Shown here one piece after another: positions 1 through 7,638 of a stretch of DNA of 8,624 nucleotides. Source of the stretch: Clostridia bacterium (lineage in GTDB: Bacteria; Bacillota; Clostridia; UMGS1883); the NCBI GenBank assembly GCA_017468215.1, contig JAFUJG010000002.1:1-8624 (forward strand). Reading direction: 5' to 3'. The notes beneath the pieces were generated by a model, which saw nothing but the letters and a program-made list of their open reading frames with translations, was not told the DNA's origin and ran no database searches. Numbering within the stretch: position 1 is the stretch's first letter; every line of letters begins with the position of its first letter. The position numbers and the translations under genes are program-made.

Positions 1-95
1 CCGAAGAAATACTTTCGGGCAGCATTGCAAAGGGCGACAAGGTATCAGTAAGTGCAAAGGGCGATAAATTCGTCGTAAATCAGCTTAAAAAGTAA
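1..95 (+). CDS. C-terminal end of a ClpB/ClpC-type AAA+ chaperone (partial, 5' end outside window)
   Basis: Only the last 30 codons are visible, read in the frame whose complete codons start at position 3 and ending at TAA 93-95. The peptide contains EEILSGSIAKGDKV followed by a short beta-strand-like stretch and ends NQLKK. Hsp100 proteins (ClpB, ClpC) typically end like this: the small subdomain of the second AAA+ module closes with an I-L-x-G-x-I-x-x-G-D motif and a strand. If this is right, the protein is a cytosolic ATP-dependent disaggregase or unfoldase. It is convergent with the glycan operon and shares a terminator with it, so there is no reason to link the two functionally. ClpB and ClpC cannot be told apart from so short a tail, and another ATPase with a similar end is possible. 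Confidence 0.65.
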   Translation, partial: EEILSGSIAKGDKVSVSAKGDKFVVNQLKK

Positions 96-96
96 C

Positions 97-130
97 AAAC
101 AAAGCACGGAGAAAACTCCGTGCTTTGTTT
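97..130. terminator. Bidirectional intrinsic terminator between convergent genes
   Basis: A perfect inverted repeat forms a 15-bp stem (97-111 pairing with 116-130) with an AAAA loop at 112-115. On the plus strand the stem ends in a T run and is followed by TTCTTTG. On the minus strand it ends TTTGTTTG and then meets another T-rich stretch. It starts 2 bp after the stop of the rightward chaperone gene and lies 8 bp beyond the stop of the leftward GT4-CsaB gene, so it should end transcription in both directions. Confidence 0.9.
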
Positions 131-137
131 TTCTTTG

Positions 138-2342
138 TTATTTCTGCATTAATTCTACTACTTTATCAAAATTCACTCTCGACTTTTCACGAAGCTTTTC
201 ACATTGGGATAAAGGCTCGTTTGAATACGCCATCTCCAACACCTCCGTAAGGGCATCCTTGGTGACAGTTTCCACATTAACAACACCGTCAAGTCCTACG
301 TATTGCATAAAGCCGTCAATTTTGGGGTCGTAACGGAGAGCAACAGTCTTAACGCCTTCGCTTACCGAATAAATCATACTGTGAAGCCTCATGGCAACGT
401 TAAGCTTACTTGCACCGATAATACCTATAGCCTCACGGATAGAAAGCTGTTTATTAGGAACATAGGCATTGTTTCCCATTTTTCCGGCAATCTTTTGGGA
501 TATTTCCATATCGTGAGGATACTGCATAGGAACAAAAACAGCCTTCAAGCCCTTATCTGAACAAAACTGACCAAGTGCATCTGCAACTGTTTTTTCAAAA
601 TCGGGAGCGTTTTTCTTCCAGCTTCGCACCGAAACAGCAATATAATCCCCTGTGGGGATTTTTTCGTTTTCGAAAAGCTTATCGAGTTCTTTTTTATCTG
701 CTCCTACAAGCAAAAGTGCAGGGTCGGCAGTTACTTCTATGCATTTTTCAACACCTGCTGCTTCCATAGCCTTTTTCGATTCGTTATCTCTGAGAGTAAT
801 AACATCTACGCAGCTGTTTATAACCTTTGCCGCCAGACGCATGTTTGATTTTTTCTTTACAGGACCAAAGCCGTTTGCAAACTGCATTACCTTTGCATTA
901 CACATTTTTGCAAGCTTTATAACAAAAAGATAATACCACAAACTTTTACTGCTGGTTTCGTCCTGTAAAAGCGAGCCGCCGCCCGACAAAAGCACCCGTG
1001 TGCTTTTCATAACCTTTATAAGCTTTAATATATTGACCCTGCCTACCGCATCAACACGGTAAATTTTCCGTGTTTCTTCGGGGCGATGGCTCAATACTGC
1101 TATGCGTGCATCTTTTTTAATTTTCTTTATGTTTTCCACAATTGCCAGAAGCAGTGCATCATCGCCGTTATTATGAAAACCGTAATAGCCGGATATAACC
1201 GCATCGTAGCGTTTTTTATCGTGATAGTCACAGACAATGCTTTCGTATATTTGTATATGCGTAGCGGCAAAATTGTCATTGGTAAAAAGGGTTGTTGCTC
1301 GTTTTTGTATGTTTTCGCCAAGCTGTACTCTGGCAGCCTTATCATCAATAAGAGCAATAAGCTTTTCGCACATTGCTTTGTAGTCTCCGCTTTCAAAAAG
1401 TGAGCCGGTCTCACCTTCTACCACAAGAGACGGAATACCGCCCACTCTGGAGGCAACCATAGGCTTGCCCATTGCCGCACCTTCAAGCATTGAATATGGA
1501 AAGCTTTCACACAGCGATGTAAGGCAGTTTATATCCAGCAGGTTTAAAAAGCCGTAAATATCCTTTTCAAATCCAAGAAAACGTATTTTTTCCGGAGCAG
1601 AGGTTTCGTTTGCGAGGGCCATAAGGTTTTCTCTTTCAACCCCATCGCCTGCAATCAAAAACTCAACATTGCTTTTTTGTTTAAGTACTTCACCTGCCGC
1701 TTTTATAAACACGTCTACACCCTTTACAAGGTCAAAACGTGCGGCAATGCCTATATAAACCTTATTTTCATCGTATTCAAAGCCGTGCTTTTTTGCATAG
1801 ACTTCCTTTGTTGTGGGGTTTTTAGGCACGTGAGAAAAGTCCATTCCGTTATATACGGTATGAATACGGTTAGGTGCAAAGCCTCTTTCAATAAGCATGT
1901 CCTTAAAGTTATCGCTCACCGCAATGTAATAGGGTATTTTCTTAAGGGACATTTTATTAAGATTTGTAAACACCAGCTTTTTTACAAGCTGGTCAAAATC
2001 CAAAAGATAATCGCTGTGAACAGTTGTCACGGTAGGAATATTAATTTTTCTCATTACGAAGCCCGCCACAAAATTCGCCCTTGCTCCGTGTACATGAAAA
2101 ACATCAAAGCCTTCGTTGTTTATCATGTTAGCAATGTCATCAACAACCGACAGGTCAAAGCGGTTTTTTTGTTTAAAAAGTACGCTGTCAACATTTTTTT
2201 CGAGTATTTCCTTGTAAAAAACACCCTCCATAAGACAGCCCACTCTCACCTGAGCAAGCCCTGTAAGCTTGTCAAGAAGTGAAAACAAATGTGTTTTCGC
2301 TCCTCCACTGTCACCGCCGGATATAAGATGAAGCACCTTCAT
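138..2342 (-). CDS. GT4 glycosyltransferase fused to CsaB-type polysaccharide pyruvyl transferase
   Basis: A 734-residue two-domain cytosolic enzyme. Residues 1-375 are a GT-B fold, family GT4 glycosyltransferase: N-terminal GGAKTH sugar-acceptor loop (13-18), HVHG at 83-86, the donor-site pair R202/K207 in AARFDLVKG, AGDG at 231-234, and the E-x7-E motif E279/E287. Residues 379-734 match the polysaccharide pyruvyl transferase family: SGYYGFHNNGDDA at 384-396, LLSGGGSL around 451-458, and MRLHSMI with the conserved histidine H654. CsaB transfers pyruvate from phosphoenolpyruvate to a cell wall polymer sugar, making the ketal that SLH-domain proteins bind. Each half has about the usual length of its free-standing family, so this is a clean fusion with its joint near 1208. 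A longer reading frame reaches 2396, but ATG 2342 is preferred: it has GGAGAGG 9 bp upstream, and GT4 enzymes normally begin at this MKVLHLI strand. It is the last gene of the operon. The sugar specificity is unknown. Confidence 0.92.
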   Translation of the reverse strand: MKVLHLISGGDSGGAKTHLFSLLDKLTGLAQVRVGCLMEGVFYKEILEKNVDSVLFKQKNRFDLSVVDDIANMINNEGFDVFHVHGARANFVAGFVMRKINIPTVTTVHSDYLLDFDQLVKKLVFTNLNKMSLKKIPYYIAVSDNFKDMLIERGFAPNRIHTVYNGMDFSHVPKNPTTKEVYAKKHGFEYDENKVYIGIAARFDLVKGVDVFIKAAGEVLKQKSNVEFLIAGDGVERENLMALANETSAPEKIRFLGFEKDIYGFLNLLDINCLTSLCESFPYSMLEGAAMGKPMVASRVGGIPSLVVEGETGSLFESGDYKAMCEKLIALIDDKAARVQLGENIQKRATTLFTNDNFAATHIQIYESIVCDYHDKKRYDAVISGYYGFHNNGDDALLLAIVENIKKIKKDARIAVLSHRPEETRKIYRVDAVGRVNILKLIKVMKSTRVLLSGGGSLLQDETSSKSLWYYLFVIKLAKMCNAKVMQFANGFGPVKKKSNMRLAAKVINSCVDVITLRDNESKKAMEAAGVEKCIEVTADPALLLVGADKKELDKLFENEKIPTGDYIAVSVRSWKKNAPDFEKTVADALGQFCSDKGLKAVFVPMQYPHDMEISQKIAGKMGNNAYVPNKQLSIREAIGIIGASKLNVAMRLHSMIYSVSEGVKTVALRYDPKIDGFMQYVGLDGVVNVETVTKDALTEVLEMAYSNEPLSQCEKLREKSRVNFDKVVELMQK

Positions 2343-2351
2343 AGTATCAAA

Positions 2352-2358
2352 CCTCTCC
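2352..2358 (-). promoter_or_regulatory. Ribosome binding site setting the GT4-CsaB start
   Basis: On the minus strand this reads GGAGAGG, 9 bases before ATG 2340-2342. It would lie inside the coding frame if the upstream start at 2396 were used. The 18 extra residues that start would add come largely from a GC-rich hairpin and do not resemble a glycosyltransferase N-terminus. The site therefore decides for the shorter 734-residue protein. Confidence 0.75.
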
Positions 2359-2365
2359 AAAACCT

Positions 2366-2389
2366 GCAGGGCGACCTGTGGCCGCCCGC
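2366..2389. repeat. GC-rich palindromic hairpin between two operon genes, REP-like
   Basis: The arms 2369-2376 and 2380-2387 pair around a 3-base loop (2377-2379). In the minus-strand transcript all 8 pairs form, one of them a G-U wobble. Two further pairs (2366 and 2367 with 2389 and 2388) extend the stem past a one-base bulge. It sits in the 57-bp gap between the ligase-like stop and the GT4-CsaB start. Its pure GC arms stand out from the AT-leaning surroundings. No proper U run follows, only a short UUUU a few bases on, so a full terminator is unlikely. It resembles GGGCGACC-type dispersed palindromes that I recall from Clostridia genomes, but copies cannot be counted in this window. Confidence 0.6.
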
Positions 2390-2399
2390 TTAACAAGTT

Positions 2400-3926
2400 T
2401 TATTCGCTTTTCTTTGCAATCCTTGCAGTTGCCAGCAAAACACCGGGAATAATCCAGAAAGCAAACATAACTCTCGGATAAAACCAGATATACTCTGCAC
2501 AGCATACAAAGGCAATACCGCCTAATGCGCTTATTCCTGCAATTGCATAGCTTTTAAGCTCTTTGCTCATTATTCTCATTCTGCCTGCAGCCCTCTTTAT
2601 TACGCCAAAAACAAAGGTAAAAAATCCAACTGCACCCAATATACCCAATTCAAGGATAATCTCCATATAAAGCATATGGCTGTGAGGTGCTGTTATGGCA
2701 ACAGGTGACGAATATCCCGGATATACCATTCGGAACGATGCCGGACCAAGACCAACGCCTGTAAGTCCGTAATCCTTAATCATGTTAAGACAGCTCTCCC
2801 ATATATAAATACGGTACGAGTTGGATGAGTCTTCCATTGAACCTATTGTGAAAATTCGGTTCATGATTGACTGGGGCAAAAACGGTATCGCCAGAATAAC
2901 CAAAAATGCCATAGGAATTATAAGCCGCTTGTCGTACAAGCAAACAAAAATCACGGCACAAAGTGCAAAGCCTACCCAGCAGGAGCGTGAGTATGTCATT
3001 GCAAGAGCCACCAATACCGCCATAAAGCCTAAAAGAACACAAAGCTTTGTGCTGTTTTTCTTTACGGAGAAAAACAGCGGCACAAAAAACGGTAAAAACA
3101 ACACCAAAAGCTCAGCAAAGTTGTTGGGGTTTGCAAAGGTAGAATACACTCTGCCGGGCATGCCTTCGTTGGCAGTTACATCTACAAATTCCAGGTCTAC
3201 CTCAACACCTCTTATACCTTGTACAACACCAAAAAGTGCAGTGATGGTCACACAAGCAAGCACAATAGTTAAAAAGCGTACAAGCTTTTCCTTGGTGTCG
3301 ACCGCTGCATACACACCGTAGCAAAGAATAATGCTTGCCAGCATAAACAGTGCAATTCGCACTGCATCGGAAAATGCAAGTGCAGTAATAGTACTTACAA
3401 CAATTGCAACGGCAAAAATACAAATACCTATTCCCACACCAAAAACTTTCCTGCCTTTAAGCTTTCCCGAAGCAATATTCCATACAATCCATACCGCAAA
3501 AAACATTGCCGCCAGAAAAGCGTAAAGATTGTTCCACAAGCTGTGAGGAACAATAAACATCATACCCACAAAAAGAGCCAGAAAAACATCAACCGACAAA
3601 AGACCCTTTTTGTTAACAAAATCAAACACCCAGAGAGACAGGGAGTTTGCAAATATTTTTCTTGTAAAAAATTGCAGGCCTCTTATAACCTTTAAGATAA
3701 ACTGCCATATTTTTTCCACCATACGGTAAAATGCAGAGCTTTGGTAATATTCGGAGGTAAAAACCTCCTTGCCAAGCCAGGCATACACTCCGCTTTCAAC
3801 CGCTTTTCGGCTCAGAAATTGTGAAAAACCCAGCAGTTTTCTTATAATAAAGCTTTCCTTTACACAGTTTATTATAAAAGCAAATGCCACAGTTAAAAGA
3901 TGCCATGTCAGGGAACGTGAAAGCAT
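2400..3926 (-). CDS. O-antigen-ligase/Wzy-like polytopic membrane protein
   Basis: A 508-residue membrane protein of the O-antigen ligase/polymerase (Wzy_C) superfamily, expected to polymerise or transfer lipid-linked oligosaccharide on the outer face of the membrane. Many hydrophobic segments lie between about 113 and 500. Family signatures include RVYSTFANPNNFAELL (259-274), the SRSCWVGF arginine R314 at a membrane boundary, and a large external loop with SNSYRIYIWESCLNMI (R372), GLTGVGLG and APHSHMLYMEIILELGILG. H415 in that last motif fits the conserved ligase histidine. The first 110 residues or so are longer than usual: one possible membrane segment, then an amphipathic, basic and aromatic-rich stretch. 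ATG 3926 has AAAGGAG 7 bp upstream, which supports this long form. The gene lies 29 bp after the DUF4330 stop. Whether it is a polymerase, or a ligase onto peptidoglycan or another acceptor, cannot be decided from sequence. Confidence 0.88.
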   Translation of the reverse strand: MLSRSLTWHLLTVAFAFIINCVKESFIIRKLLGFSQFLSRKAVESGVYAWLGKEVFTSEYYQSSAFYRMVEKIWQFILKVIRGLQFFTRKIFANSLSLWVFDFVNKKGLLSVDVFLALFVGMMFIVPHSLWNNLYAFLAAMFFAVWIVWNIASGKLKGRKVFGVGIGICIFAVAIVVSTITALAFSDAVRIALFMLASIILCYGVYAAVDTKEKLVRFLTIVLACVTITALFGVVQGIRGVEVDLEFVDVTANEGMPGRVYSTFANPNNFAELLVLFLPFFVPLFFSVKKNSTKLCVLLGFMAVLVALAMTYSRSCWVGFALCAVIFVCLYDKRLIIPMAFLVILAIPFLPQSIMNRIFTIGSMEDSSNSYRIYIWESCLNMIKDYGLTGVGLGPASFRMVYPGYSSPVAITAPHSHMLYMEIILELGILGAVGFFTFVFGVIKRAAGRMRIMSKELKSYAIAGISALGGIAFVCCAEYIWFYPRVMFAFWIIPGVLLATARIAKKSE

Positions 3927-3955
3927 AACATCACTCCTTTATTCGCATCCTTTAA

Positions 3956-4426
3956 TCAGTCAATTCTCTTAATGCCGGACACTCTGCCGAAAATCTTTGC
4001 ACTGCCAACTCTTATTGTGATTGAATGACCCACGCCGTACTTGGAGGAGCCTGCAATCATACCGAAATCATACTCGGAGCCTTCAACCTCTGTTGTAAGA
4101 GCAACACAGTTATAATAAGGCTTGGGAACGCATAAAACTTCGCCCTCGTTAGTTGTTGTATATGTTCTGGAATCAGAAAGTTCTACTGCAGTTACAACAC
4201 CAAGGTCTGTATCCTTCTGCTCGTCAAGTACCTTGTCGCCTTCTTTAATAATGCTTGCTGCAAAGGAGGGTACTTCTTCACAAAGATATGTCACTTCATA
4301 TTTTATGCTCTCGCCGCCGCCAAAACCGCCGCCAAGAACAAAATAGCCCACAAAAGCAACAGCGGCAAGTATAACCAAAATTACAATTGCGTCAATAAAA
4401 TTAAATCTGAATTTCTTCTTTTCCAT
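3956..4426 (-). CDS. DUF4330-family membrane-anchored protein of unknown function
   Basis: A 156-residue protein. It starts with a basic, short cytoplasmic tail (EKKKFRFNFID), then one membrane helix at about 12-31, a GGGFGGG linker at 32-38, and an outside domain of about 115 residues rich in beta strands. That domain has cysteines at 49, 99 and 107, and ends in GVGHSITIRVGSAKIFGRVSGIKRI. The FNFIDAIV motif before the helix is what I recognise as the DUF4330 start. No catalytic motif is seen. It lies between a glycosyltransferase and the O-antigen-ligase-like gene in a tight operon, so I infer an accessory role at the membrane in export, polymerisation or attachment of the glycan. ATG 4426 is preferred over an in-frame TTG at 4435: GGAAAGG (4437-4443) is 10 bp from the ATG but only 1 bp from the TTG. 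The family call is from memory and fairly secure. Confidence 0.8.
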   Translation of the reverse strand: MEKKKFRFNFIDAIVILVILAAVAFVGYFVLGGGFGGGESIKYEVTYLCEEVPSFAASIIKEGDKVLDEQKDTDLGVVTAVELSDSRTYTTTNEGEVLCVPKPYYNCVALTTEVEGSEYDFGMIAGSSKYGVGHSITIRVGSAKIFGRVSGIKRID

Positions 4427-4455
4427 ATTTACCAAACCTTTCCGTGCACTGCACC

Positions 4456-6081
4456 TTAAAAATATTTTGTATATGTTTCTTCCAATAAAACATCTAAATT
4501 AAACTTTTCGCAAGCGGTTTTTCTAGCATTGACAGAGAACTCGTCATATTTTTCCTTATCCTCCATCATGGTTTTTATAGCATTTGCCATAGCCTTTGTG
4601 TCGCCGTAATCAACGAGTATGCCGCAATTTGTTTTGTCGTTGATAATATCTGCATTACCGCCTACACGTGTTGCCACAACAGGCAACGACTTGTCAAGAG
4701 CCTCCAATATTGCAAAGGAAAGTGCCTCGTAGCACTTTGCACTGTTTACGTACAAATCGCTTGCAGACAAAATCTGTGCCGCATCATTTCTGAAGCCCAT
4801 TTGCTTTATTTCGTTTTCAAGGCCGCAGGAGACAATCCTCTTTTTAATATCGTCAAAAAGCTCACCATCACCTAAGAACAGTACAACAAACTTTTTGTCT
4901 GTTATTTTTTTAAGCTCGTTAATACTGTCCGTAAAGAAGTCGAGCCCCTTTGCCATATGGTATCTTGACAGGGTTGTAATAACGAAGGTGTCTTTATCAA
5001 TGCCAAGCTCCTCACGCTTTTCAAGGTTCTTTGGTAATTTCTCTGAGGGCACAATGCCGTTGAACACCACATCAATCTTATTCTCGGGCACACCGTTACC
5101 TATAAGCAGCTCCTTCCCGTTATTACAAACAGAAATAATCCTGTGATTGTTCTTTGTCATTATTTTATTTGTTATCTTCCATAAGAAAGATGTCTTAAGG
5201 GTAAGATGACAGGTATACACAACCCTTGTTCCCGAGTAATAACGCCTTGACAAAAGTGCGATGTAGTTTTCTCTGGGGTATTGGGTATGAATAACGTCAA
5301 TATTGTTGTCACGGCAAATCTGCGCAATACGCTTTGCCGCTTTAAAGTCAAAGGGGTTTTTCATTTCTACCACAAAGGATTCAATCCCCATCTGGCTCAT
5401 CTGCTCGCTCAGAAGTCCCGGCTCCGAGTAAGCAAAATAACACTTGGTGTTCTTTTCCTTATAGGTTTTAACAAGGTTGTACACGTATTTTTCCGTGCCT
5501 GCCTTGCCCGCATGATTTATAAGGTACAAAACCTTTAATTTAGGCAAATCACTTCTCTCCTCACGCATTTTAATAACCTTTGCAGGCACACCGCCCACAA
5601 CGGCAAAATCAGGAACGTCACGTGTGACTACCGCACCGGCTCCGATAATGGTACCGTTACCGATTGTTACGCCCGGCAATATAACAGCATTTGCTCCAAT
5701 CCACACATCATTGCCTATGGTAACCTTTTCTTTAGGTGCAGTCTGCAGCCTCATAGGCTTATAAATATTCTCCGTTTCGTGATTTTGGGTAAAAATGCTT
5801 ACATTAGGGCCCATCATAACATCATCGCCTATGATGAGCGGTCCCGAGATACGTGCGTTCTGTCCGATTGCACTGTTATTTCCTATTTCGATTTCACGGC
5901 CGCCTCCGAAAAAAGCACCGTGCTCGATGTTAACATTTTTTCCGCAGGACTTAAACATTTTTTTTGCACAAAGCCGCCTCAGCTTGCCGCTTCCCATGCT
6001 ATAGGGTGAAAAGCTCCCCGGCAGATGCCTTGCAAAAAAGTAATAAGTCATATAGCTTATTGCATATCCTATTTTACTCAT
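4456..6081 (-). CDS. Left-handed beta-helix O-acyltransferase fused to GT4 glycosyltransferase
   Basis: A 541-residue fusion. Residues 1-172 form a hexapeptide-repeat acyltransferase of the maltose/galactoside O-acetyltransferase type. It has IEIGNNS, LIIGDDV and [22 protein letters not shown] repeats, the likely catalytic H101 in FTQNHE, and the usual closing [21 protein letters not shown]. Such enzymes move acetyl from acetyl-CoA to a sugar hydroxyl. Residues 183-541 are a GT4 glycosyltransferase: [11 protein letters not shown] (188-198), HTQYPRENY (265-273), SRYHMAKG with K378, LGDGEL, and the E-x7-E pair E452/E460. Each half has its family's normal length, with only about 10 linker residues. 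Its ATG overlaps the flippase stop by 4 bp (ATGA), with AGGGGA just upstream, so translation is probably coupled. I infer that the protein acts in the cytosol on the lipid-linked glycan, adding a sugar and acylating it or a neighbouring one. The sugars and the order of steps are unknown. Confidence 0.9.
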   Translation of the reverse strand: MSKIGYAISYMTYYFFARHLPGSFSPYSMGSGKLRRLCAKKMFKSCGKNVNIEHGAFFGGGREIEIGNNSAIGQNARISGPLIIGDDVMMGPNVSIFTQNHETENIYKPMRLQTAPKEKVTIGNDVWIGANAVILPGVTIGNGTIIGAGAVVTRDVPDFAVVGGVPAKVIKMREERSDLPKLKVLYLINHAGKAGTEKYVYNLVKTYKEKNTKCYFAYSEPGLLSEQMSQMGIESFVVEMKNPFDFKAAKRIAQICRDNNIDVIHTQYPRENYIALLSRRYYSGTRVVYTCHLTLKTSFLWKITNKIMTKNNHRIISVCNNGKELLIGNGVPENKIDVVFNGIVPSEKLPKNLEKREELGIDKDTFVITTLSRYHMAKGLDFFTDSINELKKITDKKFVVLFLGDGELFDDIKKRIVSCGLENEIKQMGFRNDAAQILSASDLYVNSAKCYEALSFAILEALDKSLPVVATRVGGNADIINDKTNCGILVDYGDTKAMANAIKTMMEDKEKYDEFSVNARKTACEKFNLDVLLEETYTKYF

Positions 6082-7628
6082 TTTAATCCCCTTTTCAGGA
6101 TTTTTTCCAAAAATTCGGTAACAGGCTTAATTTTGAGTATAAAAGCCATTGCTACATACACGCAAACACCTGCTCCAACAGGTACAAACAGCCTTATTGC
6201 ACGCATTACAAAATCTGCTTTGGCAGGTATAACAAAGTTAAGCCCTTCAACACACAGAAGCATAACAAAAGCTGCCAACACACTTTTCAACACGGCTGTT
6301 CCAAGTCCCTTTGCAAAGGGACCAACCTTTTTCCGTATTGCAACCAAAAGTACACCCATGCCGAAAAGGCAAGCTATGGAGTACGCCAGAGGTATGCCAT
6401 ATACTCCTACAGCATCAATTTGCACCAGCACAAGACTGAGCACAATATTTACAACCATTATCACAACGCCGTTAACGGCACTGACCTTTGTGTTACCTAA
6501 CGAATAAAGTGCACGGTCGAGGATTTCCTTAAAGCCTATACCAAGCAAGCCTATTGCATATGCACACACAAGCCAGCCGCCCTTTGTTATATCATCCGGA
6601 GTAATCTTGCCCCATGCAGATATAAGATTGAGAAGCGTTTCTCTTACGCTTATAAAGCCAAAGCTCATGGGAATTAAAAGCACGCTTACACTCATAAGTA
6701 TCCCTGACAGCATGCTCTTGTATTCGGTCATATCGCCTTTGGAGGCGCTTTCTGTAAGACGGGGATATATAACCGCCGTTACCGAATATACAAACGCCAA
6801 CACAAGCTGCACGGTTATATTCTGCATGAATACAAAGAGCGTTACCATGGTTTCGTCTATGCTTGCAACCATGGTGTTGTTGTACAGCATATTAATCTGA
6901 TACGCACCTACGCCCAAAAGCACAGGCACGGTCATTTTTCCCGCCTTTATAATATCGGGATGGTTAAACTTGAGCTTTGGAGTGTATCTGTATCCTTCAC
7001 TTACAAGGGGCGGAATAAGTATAATCGCCTGCAGGGAAAGACCTATGACAGTTGCCACCAAAAGCCCCTTTACTCCCCATACGTCACCAAAAAATATGGT
7101 GTAAAAAATCACAACCAGGCTGGAGGGAACACTTACAAATGCAGGAAGCTTATACCTTCCTACCGCCTGAAGCATGCCCTGAAAAATATAATTAAGGGCA
7201 TAAAAGAACATGACCGGCATAACCGTCACAAGTGCCATAACTGCAAAATTATATGTTTCTGGCGAGGCGGCATAGCCTGTAAAGCGTGGCAGAACAAAGG
7301 ACAAGCCACAGCCCAGTACAACAAGCACGCTTGTCAATAAAAGCGAAATGCTTATTATGTTATCTGCAAAGCTTTTTGCCTCTTTATGCTCACCGATTGC
7401 CCTGTGCCCTACATATATAGGTATAACAACAGTCGAAAGTGCTGTACCTATGCTTGTAAAAATAATGTTGGGCACATTTATCGCATAGGAGTAAATATTC
7501 AAATATAAATCGTTTGCCCCGTAATGTGACATGTACACCTGATTACTTACAAGGCTCAAAAGCCTGGAAAGCACCATGATAACTGCCACGGACGATACAG
7601 CCCCGAGGATGTTTTTCTTTTCTTTCAC
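6078..7628 (-). CDS. MurJ/MviN-family lipid-linked oligosaccharide flippase
   Basis: A 516-residue integral membrane protein of the MOP superfamily, with the length and about 14 hydrophobic segments expected for MurJ. Family marks are the SRLLSLV segment (21-27), an N-D-L-Y-L stretch (39-43), [21 protein letters not shown] (52-72), the [21 protein letters not shown] segment, and [14 protein letters not shown]. Compared by eye with the MurJ I remember, the arginine following SRxxGxxR is replaced (S28-N29), and the A-D/N-R-L segment is FMQNITVQ (267-274) without arginine. Given this and the setting, I favour a paralogue that flips the lipid-linked cell wall glycan rather than lipid II. The start is GTG 7628: the GAGG of its binding site overlaps the stop of the upstream acyltransferase gene and lies 8 bp away. 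The gap to that gene is 10 bp. Canonical MurJ function is not excluded. Confidence 0.87.
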   Translation of the reverse strand: MKEKKNILGAVSSVAVIMVLSRLLSLVSNQVYMSHYGANDLYLNIYSYAINVPNIIFTSIGTALSTVVIPIYVGHRAIGEHKEAKSFADNIISISLLLTSVLVVLGCGLSFVLPRFTGYAASPETYNFAVMALVTVMPVMFFYALNYIFQGMLQAVGRYKLPAFVSVPSSLVVIFYTIFFGDVWGVKGLLVATVIGLSLQAIILIPPLVSEGYRYTPKLKFNHPDIIKAGKMTVPVLLGVGAYQINMLYNNTMVASIDETMVTLFVFMQNITVQLVLAFVYSVTAVIYPRLTESASKGDMTEYKSMLSGILMSVSVLLIPMSFGFISVRETLLNLISAWGKITPDDITKGGWLVCAYAIGLLGIGFKEILDRALYSLGNTKVSAVNGVVIMVVNIVLSLVLVQIDAVGVYGIPLAYSIACLFGMGVLLVAIRKKVGPFAKGLGTAVLKSVLAAFVMLLCVEGLNFVIPAKADFVMRAIRLFVPVGAGVCVYVAMAFILKIKPVTEFLEKILKRGLK

Positions 7629-7638
7629 TTATTACGCC

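Noticed and set aside
1677..2282. 201-codon plus-strand open frame antisense to the GT4 domain
   Set aside because: It is rich in Lys, His, Phe and Tyr, matches no family I know, has no convincing binding site, and lies fully over a gene with clear family motifs.
2366..2389. Hairpin as an intrinsic terminator before the last operon gene
   Set aside because: No continuous U run follows the stem, only a short UUUU several bases later, and the downstream gene has no visible promoter of its own. Full termination there is unlikely, although partial attenuation remains possible.
2343..2396. An 18-residue N-terminal extension of the GT4-CsaB protein
   Set aside because: Its codons come from the GC-rich hairpin and the ribosome binding site region. 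The ATG at 2342 has a well-spaced GGAGAGG and gives a standard GT4 start.
2821..3321. 166-codon plus-strand frame antisense to the ligase-like gene
   Set aside because: Its Ser/Thr/Lys-rich composition is what results from reading a hydrophobic membrane protein gene on the opposite strand. No domain is visible.
4427..4435. TTG start for the DUF4330 protein
   Set aside because: The binding site GGAAAGG is only 1 base from the TTG but 10 bases from the in-frame ATG at 4426, and the ATG gives the usual basic start before the membrane helix.
6025..6507. 160-codon plus-strand frame across the flippase/fusion junction
   Set aside because: It is a Thr/Ala/Pro-rich shadow of two well-supported minus-strand genes, with no ribosome binding site or recognisable domain.
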